Origin: Vreelandella neptunia
Lineage (GTDB): Bacteria > Pseudomonadota > Gammaproteobacteria > Pseudomonadales > Halomonadaceae
Direction: 5' to 3'
Assembly (NCBI RefSeq): GCF_022489065.1
Contig: NZ_JAKVTW010000004.1
Coordinates: forward strand, 186,001 to 250,000
DNA length: 64,000 nt
Positions 35,771-44,377 of this stretch are shown piece by piece. The notes under the pieces were generated by a model, which was not told the origin of the DNA, made no database searches, and was given only the letters and a program-made list of their open reading frames with translations. The number at the start of each line of letters is the position of its first letter. Position 1 is the stretch's first letter. A program made the translations under genes and the position numbers.

Positions 35771-36589
35771 ATGGCCGAGTTTCTCAGCTTGCATGACGCG
35801 GTAGCGCGCTACGTCCAAGACGGCGCCACCGTGGCCATGGAAGGTTTTACCCACCTGATTCCGTTTGCCGCTGGTCACGAAGTGATCCGCCAGAAAAAGC
35901 GCGACCTGACGCTGATCCGCATGACCCCCGATATCATCTACGATCAGATGATCGGGGCTGGCTGCGCTAAAAAGGTGATCTTCTCCTGGGGGGGTAATCC
36001 CGGCGTTGGCTCGCTGCACCGCCTGCGTGATGCAGTTGAGAAGGGCTGGCCGCGCAAGATCGAGATTCTTGAGCATAGCCACGCCGCCATGGCCTGCGCG
36101 TTTGAAGCGGGTGCCGCGGGGTTACCGCTGGCGGTTTTTCGCGGCTACATCGGCAGCGAGCTGCCCAGCGTCAACGACCAAATCAAATTCATCGAGTGCC
36201 CCTTTACCGGCGAGCGCTTAGCCGCAGTGCCCTCAGTGCGCCCTGATGTTTCGATCATTCACGCCCAGCGAGCGGATCGCCAAGGCAATGTACTGGTAGA
36301 AGGCATTGTTGGCGTACAGAAGGAAGCCGTACTCGCCGCCAAGCACAGCATCGTCACGGTGGAGGAGATCGTCGATGACCTGGGGGCTACCCCCAATGCC
36401 TGCGTGATCCCAAGTTGGGCCATCAGCGCCGTTGCGGTAGCGGAGAAAGGCGCGCTGCCTTCCTATACCCACGGCTACTACGGCCGCAGCAACCGCTTCT
36501 ATAAAGAGTGGGATGCGATTGCTCGCGATCGCGACACCTTCACCCAGTGGCTCGACGAGAACGTTTACAGCAAAGGGGAGAAACGCTAA
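35771..36589 (+). CDS. pcaI: 3-oxoadipate CoA-transferase subunit A, CatI type
   Basis: Alpha subunit of the transferase that activates beta-ketoadipate with succinyl-CoA. The 272 residues (VAMEGFTHLIPFAAGHEVIRQKK, TPDIIYDQMIGAGCAKKVIFSWGGNPGVGSLHR, IHAQRADRQGNVLVEGI) resemble CatI of Pseudomonas knackmussii and the glutaconate CoA-transferase family, not the shorter SCOT-like PcaI of P. putida. First gene of the pcaIJF-DC-HG operon; overlaps pcaJ by 1 bp. AAGAGG lies upstream of the ATG. Confidence 0.9.
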   Translation: MAEFLSLHDAVARYVQDGATVAMEGFTHLIPFAAGHEVIRQKKRDLTLIRMTPDIIYDQMIGAGCAKKVIFSWGGNPGVGSLHRLRDAVEKGWPRKIEILEHSHAAMACAFEAGAAGLPLAVFRGYIGSELPSVNDQIKFIECPFTGERLAAVPSVRPDVSIIHAQRADRQGNVLVEGIVGVQKEAVLAAKHSIVTVEEIVDDLGATPNACVIPSWAISAVAVAEKGALPSYTHGYYGRSNRFYKEWDAIARDRDTFTQWLDENVYSKGEKR

Positions 36590-37362
36590 TGAGCCTCGAA
36601 TATACCTCTTCTGAGATGATGTCGGTCACCGCGGCGCGGGCACTGGAAAACGGTATGACCTGCTTTGTAGGTATCGGTTTACCTTCAGAGGCCGCCAACC
36701 TGGCGCGATTGACTCACGCCCCTGACGTCGTGCTGATTTATGAATCCGGCACGCTGCAAACCAAGCCCGATACGCTGCCGCTCTCCATCGGTGATGGCGA
36801 ACTGTGTGAATCAGCGTTGACCACCGTGGCGGTTCCCGAGATGTTCCGCTACTGGCTGCAAGGCGGCAAAGTGAGCGTGGGCTTTTTAGGCACCGCACAA
36901 ATCGACCGCTTTGCTAACCTTAACACCACCCTGATCGGCGATTACAAAGCGCCTAAGGTACGCCTACCGGGCGGCGGCGGCGCGCCGGAAATCGCCACCA
37001 ACGCGGGTGAAGTGTTTATCACCTTGAAGCACTCCAAGCGGGCCTTTGTGAAAGACGTCGATTTCGTCACCACGCTAGGCTTTGGCCGCGACGGCAAAGG
37101 CCGCGACAACGTGCCCAATATCGGCAAAGGCCCCACCCGGGTGATTACCGACCTGTGCGTGATGAAGCCTGATCCAGAGACCAAAGAGCTAGTGGTGGTA
37201 TCGCTGCACCCTGGCGTTACCCGCGAGGACGTGATTGACGCCACCGGCTGGGAAATCCGCTTTGCCGAGCAGCTTGAGAGCACCCCAGAGCCCAACGAAA
37301 ACGAGCTAACGATTTTGCGTGAGCTGAAAGCCCGCACCGAGCGGGCCCACGCGGGCGAATAA
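36589..37362 (+). CDS. pcaJ: 3-oxoadipate CoA-transferase subunit B, CatJ type
   Basis: Beta subunit, 257 residues, starting at the TAATG junction with pcaI. Motifs CFVGIGLPSEAANLARLTHAP, LIYESGTLQTKPDTLPLSIGDGEL (with the conserved Glu that becomes thioesterified) and VRLPGGGGAPEIA match CatJ-type subunits. The frame is open upstream into pcaI, but the first ATG with coding continuity to the family N-terminus is this one. Catalyses formation of beta-ketoadipyl-CoA together with PcaI. Confidence 0.91.
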   Translation: MSLEYTSSEMMSVTAARALENGMTCFVGIGLPSEAANLARLTHAPDVVLIYESGTLQTKPDTLPLSIGDGELCESALTTVAVPEMFRYWLQGGKVSVGFLGTAQIDRFANLNTTLIGDYKAPKVRLPGGGGAPEIATNAGEVFITLKHSKRAFVKDVDFVTTLGFGRDGKGRDNVPNIGKGPTRVITDLCVMKPDPETKELVVVSLHPGVTREDVIDATGWEIRFAEQLESTPEPNENELTILRELKARTERAHAGE

Positions 37363-37372
37363 GGAGTTTGCT

Positions 37373-38575
37373 ATGAGTGACGTTTATTTATGCCATCCCC
37401 GCCGCACCGCAGTAGGCCGCTTTGGCGGCACCCTGGCCAGCGTGCGCCCGGATGATTTCGCCGCGACAATCTTTAAAGCCGTATTAGCAGAAGCGCCGGA
37501 ACTTGACCCTGCTGCCATTGAAGAAGTCTTTATGGGCTGCGCCAACCAGGCCGGTGAAGATAACCGCAACGTGGCGCGGATGTCGTCGCTGCTGGCGGGC
37601 ATTCCTACCTCAGTGCCCGGCACCACCATGAACCGCCTGTGCGGCTCGGGTATGGACGCGGTGGGTACCGCGTTTCGCGCCATTAAAGCCGGTGAAATGG
37701 AGCTGGCGCTGGCAGGCGGCGTGGAGTCCATGTCCCGCGCGCCCTATGTGATGGGTAAGGCCGACAGTGCCTTCGCCCGCAATCAAAAGCTCGAAGACAC
37801 CACCATTGGCTGGCGCTTAATCAACCCGCTGATGAAGAAAGCGTTTGGGGTGGACTCCATGCCGGAAACGGCAGAAAACGTCGCCGAGCAATTCAATATC
37901 TCCCGGGAAGACCAGGACGCCTTTGCCCTGCGCTCCCAGCAGAAAGCCGCTGCCGCTCAAAAAGCCGGCCGCTTTGCTCAAGAGATCACTGCCATTGAGA
38001 TTCCCCGCCGTAAGCAGGAACCGCTGATCTTTGATCAGGATGAGCATCTGCGGGAAACCACGCTGGAGAAGCTCGCTGCTCTGCCCACGCCCTTCCGTGA
38101 AGGCGGCAGTGTGACCGCAGGCAACGCCTCGGGTGTTAACGACGGCGCGGCGGCGATGCTGGTGGCCAGCGACGCAGCGGTCAAACAGCATGGTCTTAAA
38201 CCCATGGCGAAAATTATCGGCATGGCCACCGCAGGCGTAGAGCCGCGCATAATGGGTTACGGCCCGGTGCCTGCGGTGCAGAAACTACTTAAACGCACGG
38301 GTATCTCGATGGATGAGATTGATGTGTTTGAGTTTAACGAAGCGTTCGCCGCTCAAGCGCTGGCCTGTACGCGCGACCTCGGCCTTAAAGACGACGACCC
38401 TCGCGTGAACCCCAACGGCGGCGCAATAGCCCTTGGCCACCCGCTGGGCATGTCCGGTGCGCGTCTGTTAATGACCGCCGCCCATGAGCTGCAAAACAGC
38501 GGCAAGCGCTACGCGCTGTGCACCATGTGTGTAGGTGTTGGCCAAGGTATCGCAACGCTGATTGAGCGGGTTTAA
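37373..38575 (+). CDS. pcaF: Beta-ketoadipyl-CoA thiolase
   Basis: Cleaves 3-oxoadipyl-CoA to succinyl-CoA and acetyl-CoA, ending the pathway. 400 residues with active-site Cys90 ([14 protein letters not shown]), the His in [13 protein letters not shown] and the C-terminal Cys in [10 protein letters not shown]. It follows pcaJ by 10 bp with AAGGAG before the ATG, and precedes the lactonase-decarboxylase fusion by 11 bp. Substrate specificity is assigned from operon position and 400-residue PcaF-type length. Confidence 0.94.
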   Translation: MSDVYLCHPRRTAVGRFGGTLASVRPDDFAATIFKAVLAEAPELDPAAIEEVFMGCANQAGEDNRNVARMSSLLAGIPTSVPGTTMNRLCGSGMDAVGTAFRAIKAGEMELALAGGVESMSRAPYVMGKADSAFARNQKLEDTTIGWRLINPLMKKAFGVDSMPETAENVAEQFNISREDQDAFALRSQQKAAAAQKAGRFAQEITAIEIPRRKQEPLIFDQDEHLRETTLEKLAALPTPFREGGSVTAGNASGVNDGAAAMLVASDAAVKQHGLKPMAKIIGMATAGVEPRIMGYGPVPAVQKLLKRTGISMDEIDVFEFNEAFAAQALACTRDLGLKDDDPRVNPNGGAIALGHPLGMSGARLLMTAAHELQNSGKRYALCTMCVGVGQGIATLIERV

Positions 38576-38586
38576 CGGAGGCAGTC

Positions 38587-39756
38587 ATGGCTTTTCATAC
38601 CATCAACGGTCGCAGCGTGGCTTACCGGCTGCTCGGCGCAGAAGTAAATCCGCTGGTCGTGCTGGCCCACCCTTTGGGCATGAGTCAAGCGGTATGGGAT
38701 GACGTGATCCCTGCGCTGCTTCCCCGCTATCGGGTGCTGACCTGGGATCTGCCCGGTCACGGCGCTAGCCAAGCGGTCAGCGGTGCGAAGATCACCCCCG
38801 CTGATCTGGCCGCTGAAGCCTTAGCGCTGGTCGAACTTGCGGGCGTGCAGCGTTTCCACTTTGCCGGGACTTCCATTGGTGGCGTTGTCGGCCAGCAGTT
38901 GATAGCCGAGCATAGCGACCGCCTGCTCTCCGCTACGCTGACCAATACCGGTGCGGTGATCGGCAACCCTGATTTATGGAATACCCGCGCAGGACGCGTA
39001 CGCCAGGAAGGCTTGGCGGCGATGTCTCAAGAGATCGTGCCGCGCTGGTTTGCCCCGGCAGCCTTTGAGGCAAGCCCGGCGCTGAAGGCGGGCTGGTGCA
39101 CCCAGATGGGACGTGGCGACGATGAGTCCTACGCCCAGCTGTGTGAAATGCTTGGTCGCGATACCTTTACCGGCAAGCTCTCAAATAAGAACGCTAAAGT
39201 GCAGCTGTTTGGCGGCAGTGAAGATATGGCCACGCCGCCCGCAACGTTGGAAGCCCTGTCTGCGGAACTCGACGGCGCACCGTTGGAGATATTTGACGGT
39301 GTGGGTCATGTGCCTGCGGTAGAAGCCCCAGGGCTATTTGCTGAAAAACTACTCGCCGTATTGGCGGCTGATTTAGGCGATGTGGCGAACCACGGCGTGG
39401 CTTACGCCACCGGTCTTGAGACCCGCAAACAAGTATTGGGCGAGGAGCACGTGGCGCGCTCCACCGCTAACGCCAACAGCTTGGATGCGCCCTTCCAGCA
39501 GATGATTACCCGCTTAGCCTGGGGCGAGCTGTGGAGTAATGATGATCTCACTCGGCGTGAGCGCAGCATGATCACCACCGGGATTCTCGCCGCGCTTGGC
39601 CGTGAAGAGCTAACGCTGCACTTAAAAACCGCCAAGCGTATTGGCCTAACGGAAGCCGAGCTGCGCCAAGTGCTGATGCATGTGGCGATTTACAGCGGCG
39701 TTCCGGCTGCCAATCACGCCTTTGCCCTCGCCAAAGAGCTGGGCTGGGGCGAGTAG
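38587..39756 (+). CDS. pcaDC: Fused 3-oxoadipate enol-lactonase / 4-carboxymuconolactone decarboxylase
   Basis: One 389-residue polypeptide carrying two consecutive pathway activities. Residues ~1-260 form an alpha/beta hydrolase (PcaD) with HPLGMSQAVWD (oxyanion), nucleophile Ser96 (AGTSIGGV) and a C-terminal His (DGVGHVPAVE). Residues ~265-389 form a carboxymuconolactone-decarboxylase domain (PcaC) with RRERSMITTGILAALGREE and MHVAIYSGVPAANHAF. The frame is uninterrupted across the junction, so it is a genuine fusion like PcaL of actinobacteria. Domain order D-C is opposite to reaction order. Confidence 0.93.
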   Translation: MAFHTINGRSVAYRLLGAEVNPLVVLAHPLGMSQAVWDDVIPALLPRYRVLTWDLPGHGASQAVSGAKITPADLAAEALALVELAGVQRFHFAGTSIGGVVGQQLIAEHSDRLLSATLTNTGAVIGNPDLWNTRAGRVRQEGLAAMSQEIVPRWFAPAAFEASPALKAGWCTQMGRGDDESYAQLCEMLGRDTFTGKLSNKNAKVQLFGGSEDMATPPATLEALSAELDGAPLEIFDGVGHVPAVEAPGLFAEKLLAVLAADLGDVANHGVAYATGLETRKQVLGEEHVARSTANANSLDAPFQQMITRLAWGELWSNDDLTRRERSMITTGILAALGREELTLHLKTAKRIGLTEAELRQVLMHVAIYSGVPAANHAFALAKELGWGE

Positions 39757-39788
39757 CGAATCAACATAATTGATAAGAGGTAAGGGCG

Positions 39789-40520
39789 ATGACCCACGAT
39801 AACAAACGCTTTGTGGCCCGCGACCGCAACTCGCATCCGCCCGCCTATGCGCCGGGCTATAAAACCTCGGTAGCGCGTTCACCCCAGCAGGCGCTGGTAA
39901 GTATGCAGCAACCGACAGTGTCTGAACTGACCGGCCCGGATTTTAGCCACATGCGCATGGGCCCCCACGATAATGACCTGCTGCTAAACTTCCGCCAGGA
40001 TGCGAGCCAGGGCGGGTTACCCCAGGGCGAGAGGATTATGATGTTTGGCCGAGTCGTCGACCAGTTTGGCAAGCCAATACCGCACACCCTGGTAGAAATG
40101 TGGCAAGCCAATGCGGGCGGGCGCTACCGGCATAAAAATGACAAATACCTAGCGCCGTTGGATCCTAACTTCGGCGGTGTAGGTCGCTGCTTGACTGATG
40201 AGCAGGGCGTTTATCGTTTCCGTACCATCAAGCCCGGCCCCTACCCGTGGCCTAACGACATGAATAGCTGGCGGCCTGCGCATATTCACGTCTCAGTGAC
40301 TGGTCCTTCGATCTCTACCCGTCTGATCACCCAGATGTATTTTGAGGGCGACCCGCTGATCCCCCTCTGCCCCATCGTGCATACGCTGAAAGACCCTCTA
40401 GCGGTTGAGACGATGATTGGGCGGCTGGATATGGCCCACAGCAAGCCGATGGACTGTCTGGCCTATCGCTTTGATGTGGTCGTACGCGGCGAGCTGCAGA
40501 CCTATTTTGAGAATCAATAA
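39789..40520 (+). CDS. pcaH: Protocatechuate 3,4-dioxygenase beta subunit
   Basis: Iron-bearing subunit of the intradiol ring-cleavage enzyme. The 243 residues show Fe(III) ligands Tyr113 (GGRYRHKND), Tyr152 (GPYPWPND), His165 and His167 (WRPAHIHVS), offset by five from the P. putida PcaH positions I recall. N-terminal [22 protein letters not shown] is the usual PcaH arm. 11 bp before pcaG. Confidence 0.95.
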   Translation: MTHDNKRFVARDRNSHPPAYAPGYKTSVARSPQQALVSMQQPTVSELTGPDFSHMRMGPHDNDLLLNFRQDASQGGLPQGERIMMFGRVVDQFGKPIPHTLVEMWQANAGGRYRHKNDKYLAPLDPNFGGVGRCLTDEQGVYRFRTIKPGPYPWPNDMNSWRPAHIHVSVTGPSISTRLITQMYFEGDPLIPLCPIVHTLKDPLAVETMIGRLDMAHSKPMDCLAYRFDVVVRGELQTYFENQ

Positions 40521-40531
40521 GGGGACACCTC

Positions 40532-41164
40532 ATGAAGCAGCCGAATAGCCAGCCGACCAGCGACCTGATGCTGCGGGAAACCGCCTCGCAAACGGCTGGC
40601 CCCTACGTGCATATTGGTCTTGCCCTCGCCGCTGCCGGTAACCCCGTGCGGGATGAAGAGATCTGGAATGAGATGGCTAAACCCGACGCCGAGGGTGAGC
40701 ATATCGAAGTGGTCGGCATTGTCATCGACGGCAACGGCGACCTGGTGCGCGACGCCTTTATTGAGGCATGGCAGGCCGATGCAAACGGTGACTACCAAGC
40801 CGATTACGATCTAAGCAAGCCGTTCAATAGCTTTGGCCGCACCGCCACCACCTTTGATCGCGGCAGCGAGTGGTCGCTGGCGACCATCAAGCCAGGCGCG
40901 GTGAAGCATCCCAGCGGCCAGCTAATGGCACCGCATATTAACCTTACGCTGTTCGCCCGCGGGGTGAATATCCAACTGCAAACGCGGCTCTACTTCGATG
41001 ATGAATCGGAAGCCAACGCCCAGTGCCCGGTGCTTTCGCGTATAGAATCACCGGCGCGCCGCCAAACGCTGATTGCCAAGCGCGAAGAGGTCGATGGCAA
41101 AGTGCGTTACCGGCTGGATATCCGCCTACAGGGCGAAGGTGAAACGGTATTTTTTGATTTCTAA
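40532..41164 (+). CDS. pcaG: Protocatechuate 3,4-dioxygenase alpha subunit
   Basis: Partner subunit of PcaH, 210 residues with the same beta-sandwich fold but without the iron tyrosines and histidines. TASQTAGPYVHIGLA at the N-terminus, GNGDLVRDAFIEAWQAD and APHINLTLFARGVNIQLQTRLYFDDE are characteristic. GGGGA precedes the ATG. Last gene of the operon, followed by a terminator. Confidence 0.95.
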   Translation: MKQPNSQPTSDLMLRETASQTAGPYVHIGLALAAAGNPVRDEEIWNEMAKPDAEGEHIEVVGIVIDGNGDLVRDAFIEAWQADANGDYQADYDLSKPFNSFGRTATTFDRGSEWSLATIKPGAVKHPSGQLMAPHINLTLFARGVNIQLQTRLYFDDESEANAQCPVLSRIESPARRQTLIAKREEVDGKVRYRLDIRLQGEGETVFFDF

Positions 41165-41192
41165 CCGTTTTAATAAGGTGAATGCAGAATAA

Positions 41193-41226
41193 AAAAAGCG
41201 TTGCTCATTATTGGGTAGCGCTTTTT
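41193..41226 (+). terminator. Intrinsic terminator after pcaG
   Basis: AAAAAGCG pairs with CGCTTTTT (8-bp stem), with weak pairing inside the 18-base loop and the T-run forming the 3' arm. Ends the pca operon 29 bp after the pcaG stop. Confidence 0.68.
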
Positions 41227-41260
41227 ATATTGAGCCAAGACTATGGTCGGGGGTGGATGT

Positions 41261-41296
41261 TGGAAAAGTCCAATTTTATGCTGCCAATGTGCCTTA
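41261..41296 (+). promoter_or_regulatory. Bipartite PobR-type motif upstream of TRAP-vdh operon
   Basis: TGGAAAAGTCCAATT (41261-41275) followed 14 bases later by TGCCTTA (41290-41296). Both blocks recur identically, with identical spacing, between pobR and pobA at 46775-46810. Bipartite same-strand boxes are typical of AraC-family sites. PobR as the binder is inferred from location. Confidence 0.62.
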
Positions 41297-41428
41297 CCGA
41301 ATACACTGAGGAGTCGTAACACTGGGTGCTCAGCGTTGATGTAAGGTATACGTGATCAGAAGGCGTTTCACCATAGACGAATGTCGATTAGCTCTGGGCG
41401 CTAGAGTGGACTAATCTGGCCTCTTAGG

Positions 41429-41453
41429 GCGAACTAGTATTCGCTATGCGAAC
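41429..41453 (+). promoter_or_regulatory. Tripartite PcaR-type operator upstream of TRAP-vdh operon
   Basis: GCGAAC at 41429-41434 and 41448-41453 in 19-bp register, with the palindrome ATTCG-CTATG-CGAAC at 41439-41453 (one mismatch). TATAAT begins 2 bases downstream, so the operator occupies the -35 region, which has no good -35 hexamer; this fits activation. Confidence 0.7.
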
Positions 41454-41487
41454 TTATAATAATCTAACAAAAGTCCTGGAGTACCCC

Positions 41488-42519
41488 ATGAAAATAACCT
41501 TATCCCGGTGTTTGTTGGCGACCGCAATTGCAGGTCTTGGCATCAGCTCGGTTCAGGCGGAAACAACCCTACGTATGGCGCACTTTTGGCCTGGCCCTTC
41601 AGGCGTTAACCAAGATGTTTTGCAGGCGTGGGCCGATATCATTGAAGAAGAATCCAATGGTGATCTGACTATTCAAATGTTCCCCGCCGGTACCTTAGCC
41701 AAACCGGACTCCATCTATGAGGCCGCCGCCAACGGTATTGCCGATATCGGCGCCACCGCCCAGGGTTACACCGCTGGCCGCTTCCCGCTGTCACAAATTG
41801 TTGAGCTGCCAGGGGTGGCTTCAACGGCAACGCAAGGCGCGTGTGTGCTGCAAACGCTCTACGACGACGGCCATTTGGATAGCGAATACGAAGATACCCG
41901 CCCGCTGTTTATGTTTACCACTGGGCCTGGCGGCATTCATACCATCGATACCGATGTGCAAACGCCTGCTGATCTGGAAGGGCTGCGTATTCGTCGCCCC
42001 ACTGCGGTGGCAGGTGAAATGCTAGAAAATATGGGCGCAAGCCCGGTGGGCATGCCAGCGCCGGACATTTATACCTCTATGCAGCGCGGCGTTATTGATG
42101 GCCTGAGCTTCCCCTGGGAAGGTCTGAAAGGTTTCCGCGTTAATGAGCTAGTCAGTTATCACACCGAAGTGCCGTTCTATACGCTGATCTTTGTCGCCAC
42201 CATGAACCAGCGTGCCTATGACGGCCTGACCCCAGAGCAGCAAGCGGTGATTGATAATAACTCAGGCATGAAATGGGCTGAAAACGCCGGTGCAGTGTTT
42301 GATCGCTTAGATGTTGAAGGCAAGCAAGAAGCGGTTGATGCGGGCCATACCATTCGTGAAATTGAAAACCCGCTTCAACACCCTGACTGGCAAGAGCCGC
42401 TCGAAACCGGTATCGAAAACTACCTAACACAGTTGGAAGAGCGTGGTTTGAGCCAAGCCCGCGAGGTGTATGAGGCTGCACTGGCCGCTAGCGAGTCTTG
42501 TGGTACCCAAGAGGGGTAA
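41488..42519 (+). CDS. TRAP transporter substrate-binding protein (DctP) of the vdh/pob region
   Basis: Periplasmic receptor of 343 residues with a Sec signal peptide (cleavage near SVQA-ETT). DctP motifs include TTLRMAHFWPGPSGVNQD, IQMFPAGTLAKPDSIYEAAANGIADIGATAQGY, and the ligand Arg in LEGLRIRRPTAVAG. Start 41488 has TGGAG 8 bases upstream; an in-frame ATG at 41446 lies inside the operator and is discounted. Operators for both the PcaR-type regulator and probably PobR precede it, and vdh follows, so a hydroxybenzoate, protocatechuate or vanillate-like ligand is likely. Confidence 0.9.
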   Translation: MKITLSRCLLATAIAGLGISSVQAETTLRMAHFWPGPSGVNQDVLQAWADIIEEESNGDLTIQMFPAGTLAKPDSIYEAAANGIADIGATAQGYTAGRFPLSQIVELPGVASTATQGACVLQTLYDDGHLDSEYEDTRPLFMFTTGPGGIHTIDTDVQTPADLEGLRIRRPTAVAGEMLENMGASPVGMPAPDIYTSMQRGVIDGLSFPWEGLKGFRVNELVSYHTEVPFYTLIFVATMNQRAYDGLTPEQQAVIDNNSGMKWAENAGAVFDRLDVEGKQEAVDAGHTIREIENPLQHPDWQEPLETGIENYLTQLEERGLSQAREVYEAALAASESCGTQEG

Positions 42520-42525
42520 GTTTTC

Positions 42526-43071
42526 ATGCAGTCTACTCTCTCTTTTCAACAACTCCTCTATCGGGCCAGCCATTGGCTGGCCCTTGTTTGTCGCCTGGTG
42601 GCGGGTGTCGCACTGATTGGGCTATTGGCGGTGACCATTGCCGATGTCAGTACTCGCTATCTTTCCCGGCTAACGGAAGGCGCCATTGCATTGCGTGTTT
42701 CCGGCAGCGTTGAGTTGGTTAGCTATTTGATGCTGTTCGCGCTATTGGCGGCGATGGCCGCTAATGTCGAGAAAAGCCAAGTGGTGGTGGAAGCTTTCTC
42801 GCACCGCTTACCCCAGGCGATAAAAAATCGTATCCAAGGTCTTTTTTTGCTTGGCTTTACGGCGCTGGGGCTGATCCTGTTTGTGGGTTTGTTGGATTCT
42901 GCTGCCGCCGCCACGCAGTACGGAGAAACCACCCAAGACCTGCGTTTACCCATGGGCCCAATTTTCCAATTGGCAGCGGTGCTCAGCTTACTACTGGGGT
43001 TTCGAAGTTTTATTCATGCGCTGCTGGGCATGATTTATGCCACAGGTGAGGAGGCGGCTCATGGGGAGTGA
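42526..43071 (+). CDS. TRAP transporter small membrane subunit (DctQ)
   Basis: 181-residue protein with four predicted spans (about 22-45, 65-88, 105-128 and 145-168). It contains the RLTEGAIALRVSGSVELVSYLMLFALLAAMAANVEKSQVVVE region usual for DctQ. Begins 6 bp after dctP and overlaps dctM by 11 bp. Confidence 0.88.
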   Translation: MQSTLSFQQLLYRASHWLALVCRLVAGVALIGLLAVTIADVSTRYLSRLTEGAIALRVSGSVELVSYLMLFALLAAMAANVEKSQVVVEAFSHRLPQAIKNRIQGLFLLGFTALGLILFVGLLDSAAAATQYGETTQDLRLPMGPIFQLAAVLSLLLGFRSFIHALLGMIYATGEEAAHGE

Positions 43072-44350
43072 AGCGATTGGCGCCATCGGGCTAGGGCTTT
43101 TATTGGTATTGATGATTCTGCGTGTGCCCGTTGCCCTCACGATGCTGATCGTGGGCGTGGTGGGCTTTGCGCAAATCATTAGCTGGGACGCAGCCGTTGC
43201 GCAGTTAAAAACTGTGCCGGTAGAAGTGCTCTCTAACTACAGTTTCAGCGCTGTGCCCATGTTTATCTTAATGGGCGTGCTGGCGGCCCATTCGGGCATG
43301 GCCGGTAAGCTGTTTGATTCAACGCGGGTCATTTGCGGTGGCTGGAAGGGCGGCCTGGCGATTGCAGCGGTGGGCTCATGCGGTATCTTCTCGGCGATTT
43401 CCGGTTCCTCATTGGCAACAGCCAGTACCATGACCCGGGTAGCGTTGCCGGAGATGGAGCGCTATGGCTATAACCGTGGCTTGGCCACCGGCGCATTGGC
43501 GGCAGGCGGCACGCTGGGCATTATGATTCCGCCTAGTATCGCGCTGCTTATTTACGCCATTCTTACCGAACAGTCTGTTGGCGATATGTTTATGGCAGGG
43601 CTTATACCTGGCCTACTGGGGCTGGTGATGTATTCCCTTACCGTTACCGTGGTGATGTGGCTGCGCCCCTCCCTGGCGGTGGCCGGTGAGCCTACGGCTT
43701 GGAAAGAAAAACTGCTCTCTCTTACCGGGTTGGTGCCCTTTTTTGGCGTTTTCCTGGTGATGATTTTAGGCATCTATTTTGGTGCCTTTACGCCAACAGA
43801 AGGGGCCAGCGTAGGGGCATTTGCCACCTTGATTTACGCTCTCGTAAAAGGCATGCGCGGTGCGCAGCTATGGGCCAGCGTCCAAGAGACCTTGGCGCTC
43901 TCTGCCGTGGTGTTCTTTATGCTGGTGGGGGCGGAAACGCTGGGTTATTTCATCTCCGTCTCGCGCATTTCGTTCTCTATTACCGACGTACTCTACGGCA
44001 TGGATCTCACGCCACTCGTCGTCGTGCTGTGCATCCTGGCGCTCTACTTTGTACTGGGCATGTTTATGGACTCCATCGCGATGCTGGTGATTACCGTACC
44101 TGTGGTTTATCCGATTATTCAGGCGATGGGTATCGATCCGGTATGGTTCGGTATTTTGACCGTACTGACTGTTGAGCTGGGGCTGATGACGCCACCGGTG
44201 GGGATGAACGTGTTTGTGATTAAAGCAATGGCGCCACATGTTGGGCTAGGTGAGATTTTTAAAGGGGTCGCGCCGTTTGTGGTCTCTGACTTAATACGCC
44301 TGGCACTGCTCATTGCTTTCCCCATCTTGAGCACGATGTTTCTGCTGTAG
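43061..44350 (+). CDS. TRAP transporter large membrane subunit (DctM)
   Basis: 429 residues, about 12 spans; carries out Na+-coupled translocation. Markers: SAVPMFILMGVLAAHSGMAGKLFD, GGLAIAAVGSCGIFSAISGSS, LPEMERYGYNRGLATGALAAGGTLGIMIPPS, and GLMTPPVGMNVFVIKAM. Start 43061 is preceded by GAGGAGG; the frame extends upstream but without a better start. Confidence 0.92.
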   Translation: MGSEAIGAIGLGLLLVLMILRVPVALTMLIVGVVGFAQIISWDAAVAQLKTVPVEVLSNYSFSAVPMFILMGVLAAHSGMAGKLFDSTRVICGGWKGGLAIAAVGSCGIFSAISGSSLATASTMTRVALPEMERYGYNRGLATGALAAGGTLGIMIPPSIALLIYAILTEQSVGDMFMAGLIPGLLGLVMYSLTVTVVMWLRPSLAVAGEPTAWKEKLLSLTGLVPFFGVFLVMILGIYFGAFTPTEGASVGAFATLIYALVKGMRGAQLWASVQETLALSAVVFFMLVGAETLGYFISVSRISFSITDVLYGMDLTPLVVVLCILALYFVLGMFMDSIAMLVITVPVVYPIIQAMGIDPVWFGILTVLTVELGLMTPPVGMNVFVIKAMAPHVGLGEIFKGVAPFVVSDLIRLALLIAFPILSTMFLL

Positions 44351-44377
44351 GCTGTTTTATTACAAGGAGTTAATGCC

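Larger units (their letters stand above)
41165..41487. other. Regulatory region between pcaG and the TRAP-vdh operon
   Basis: 323 bp with no gene. It contains in order the pcaG terminator (41193-41226), a bipartite PobR-type motif (41261-41296), a tripartite PcaR-type operator (41429-41453) and an adjacent TATAAT (41455-41460) that probably is the -10 of the TRAP promoter. A region of about 130 bp between the two operators shows nothing recognised. Confidence 0.6.

Noticed and set aside
43699..44175. 158-codon open frame within dctM in another phase
   Set aside because: The overlapping DctM frame has all family motifs; the alternate frame shows none.
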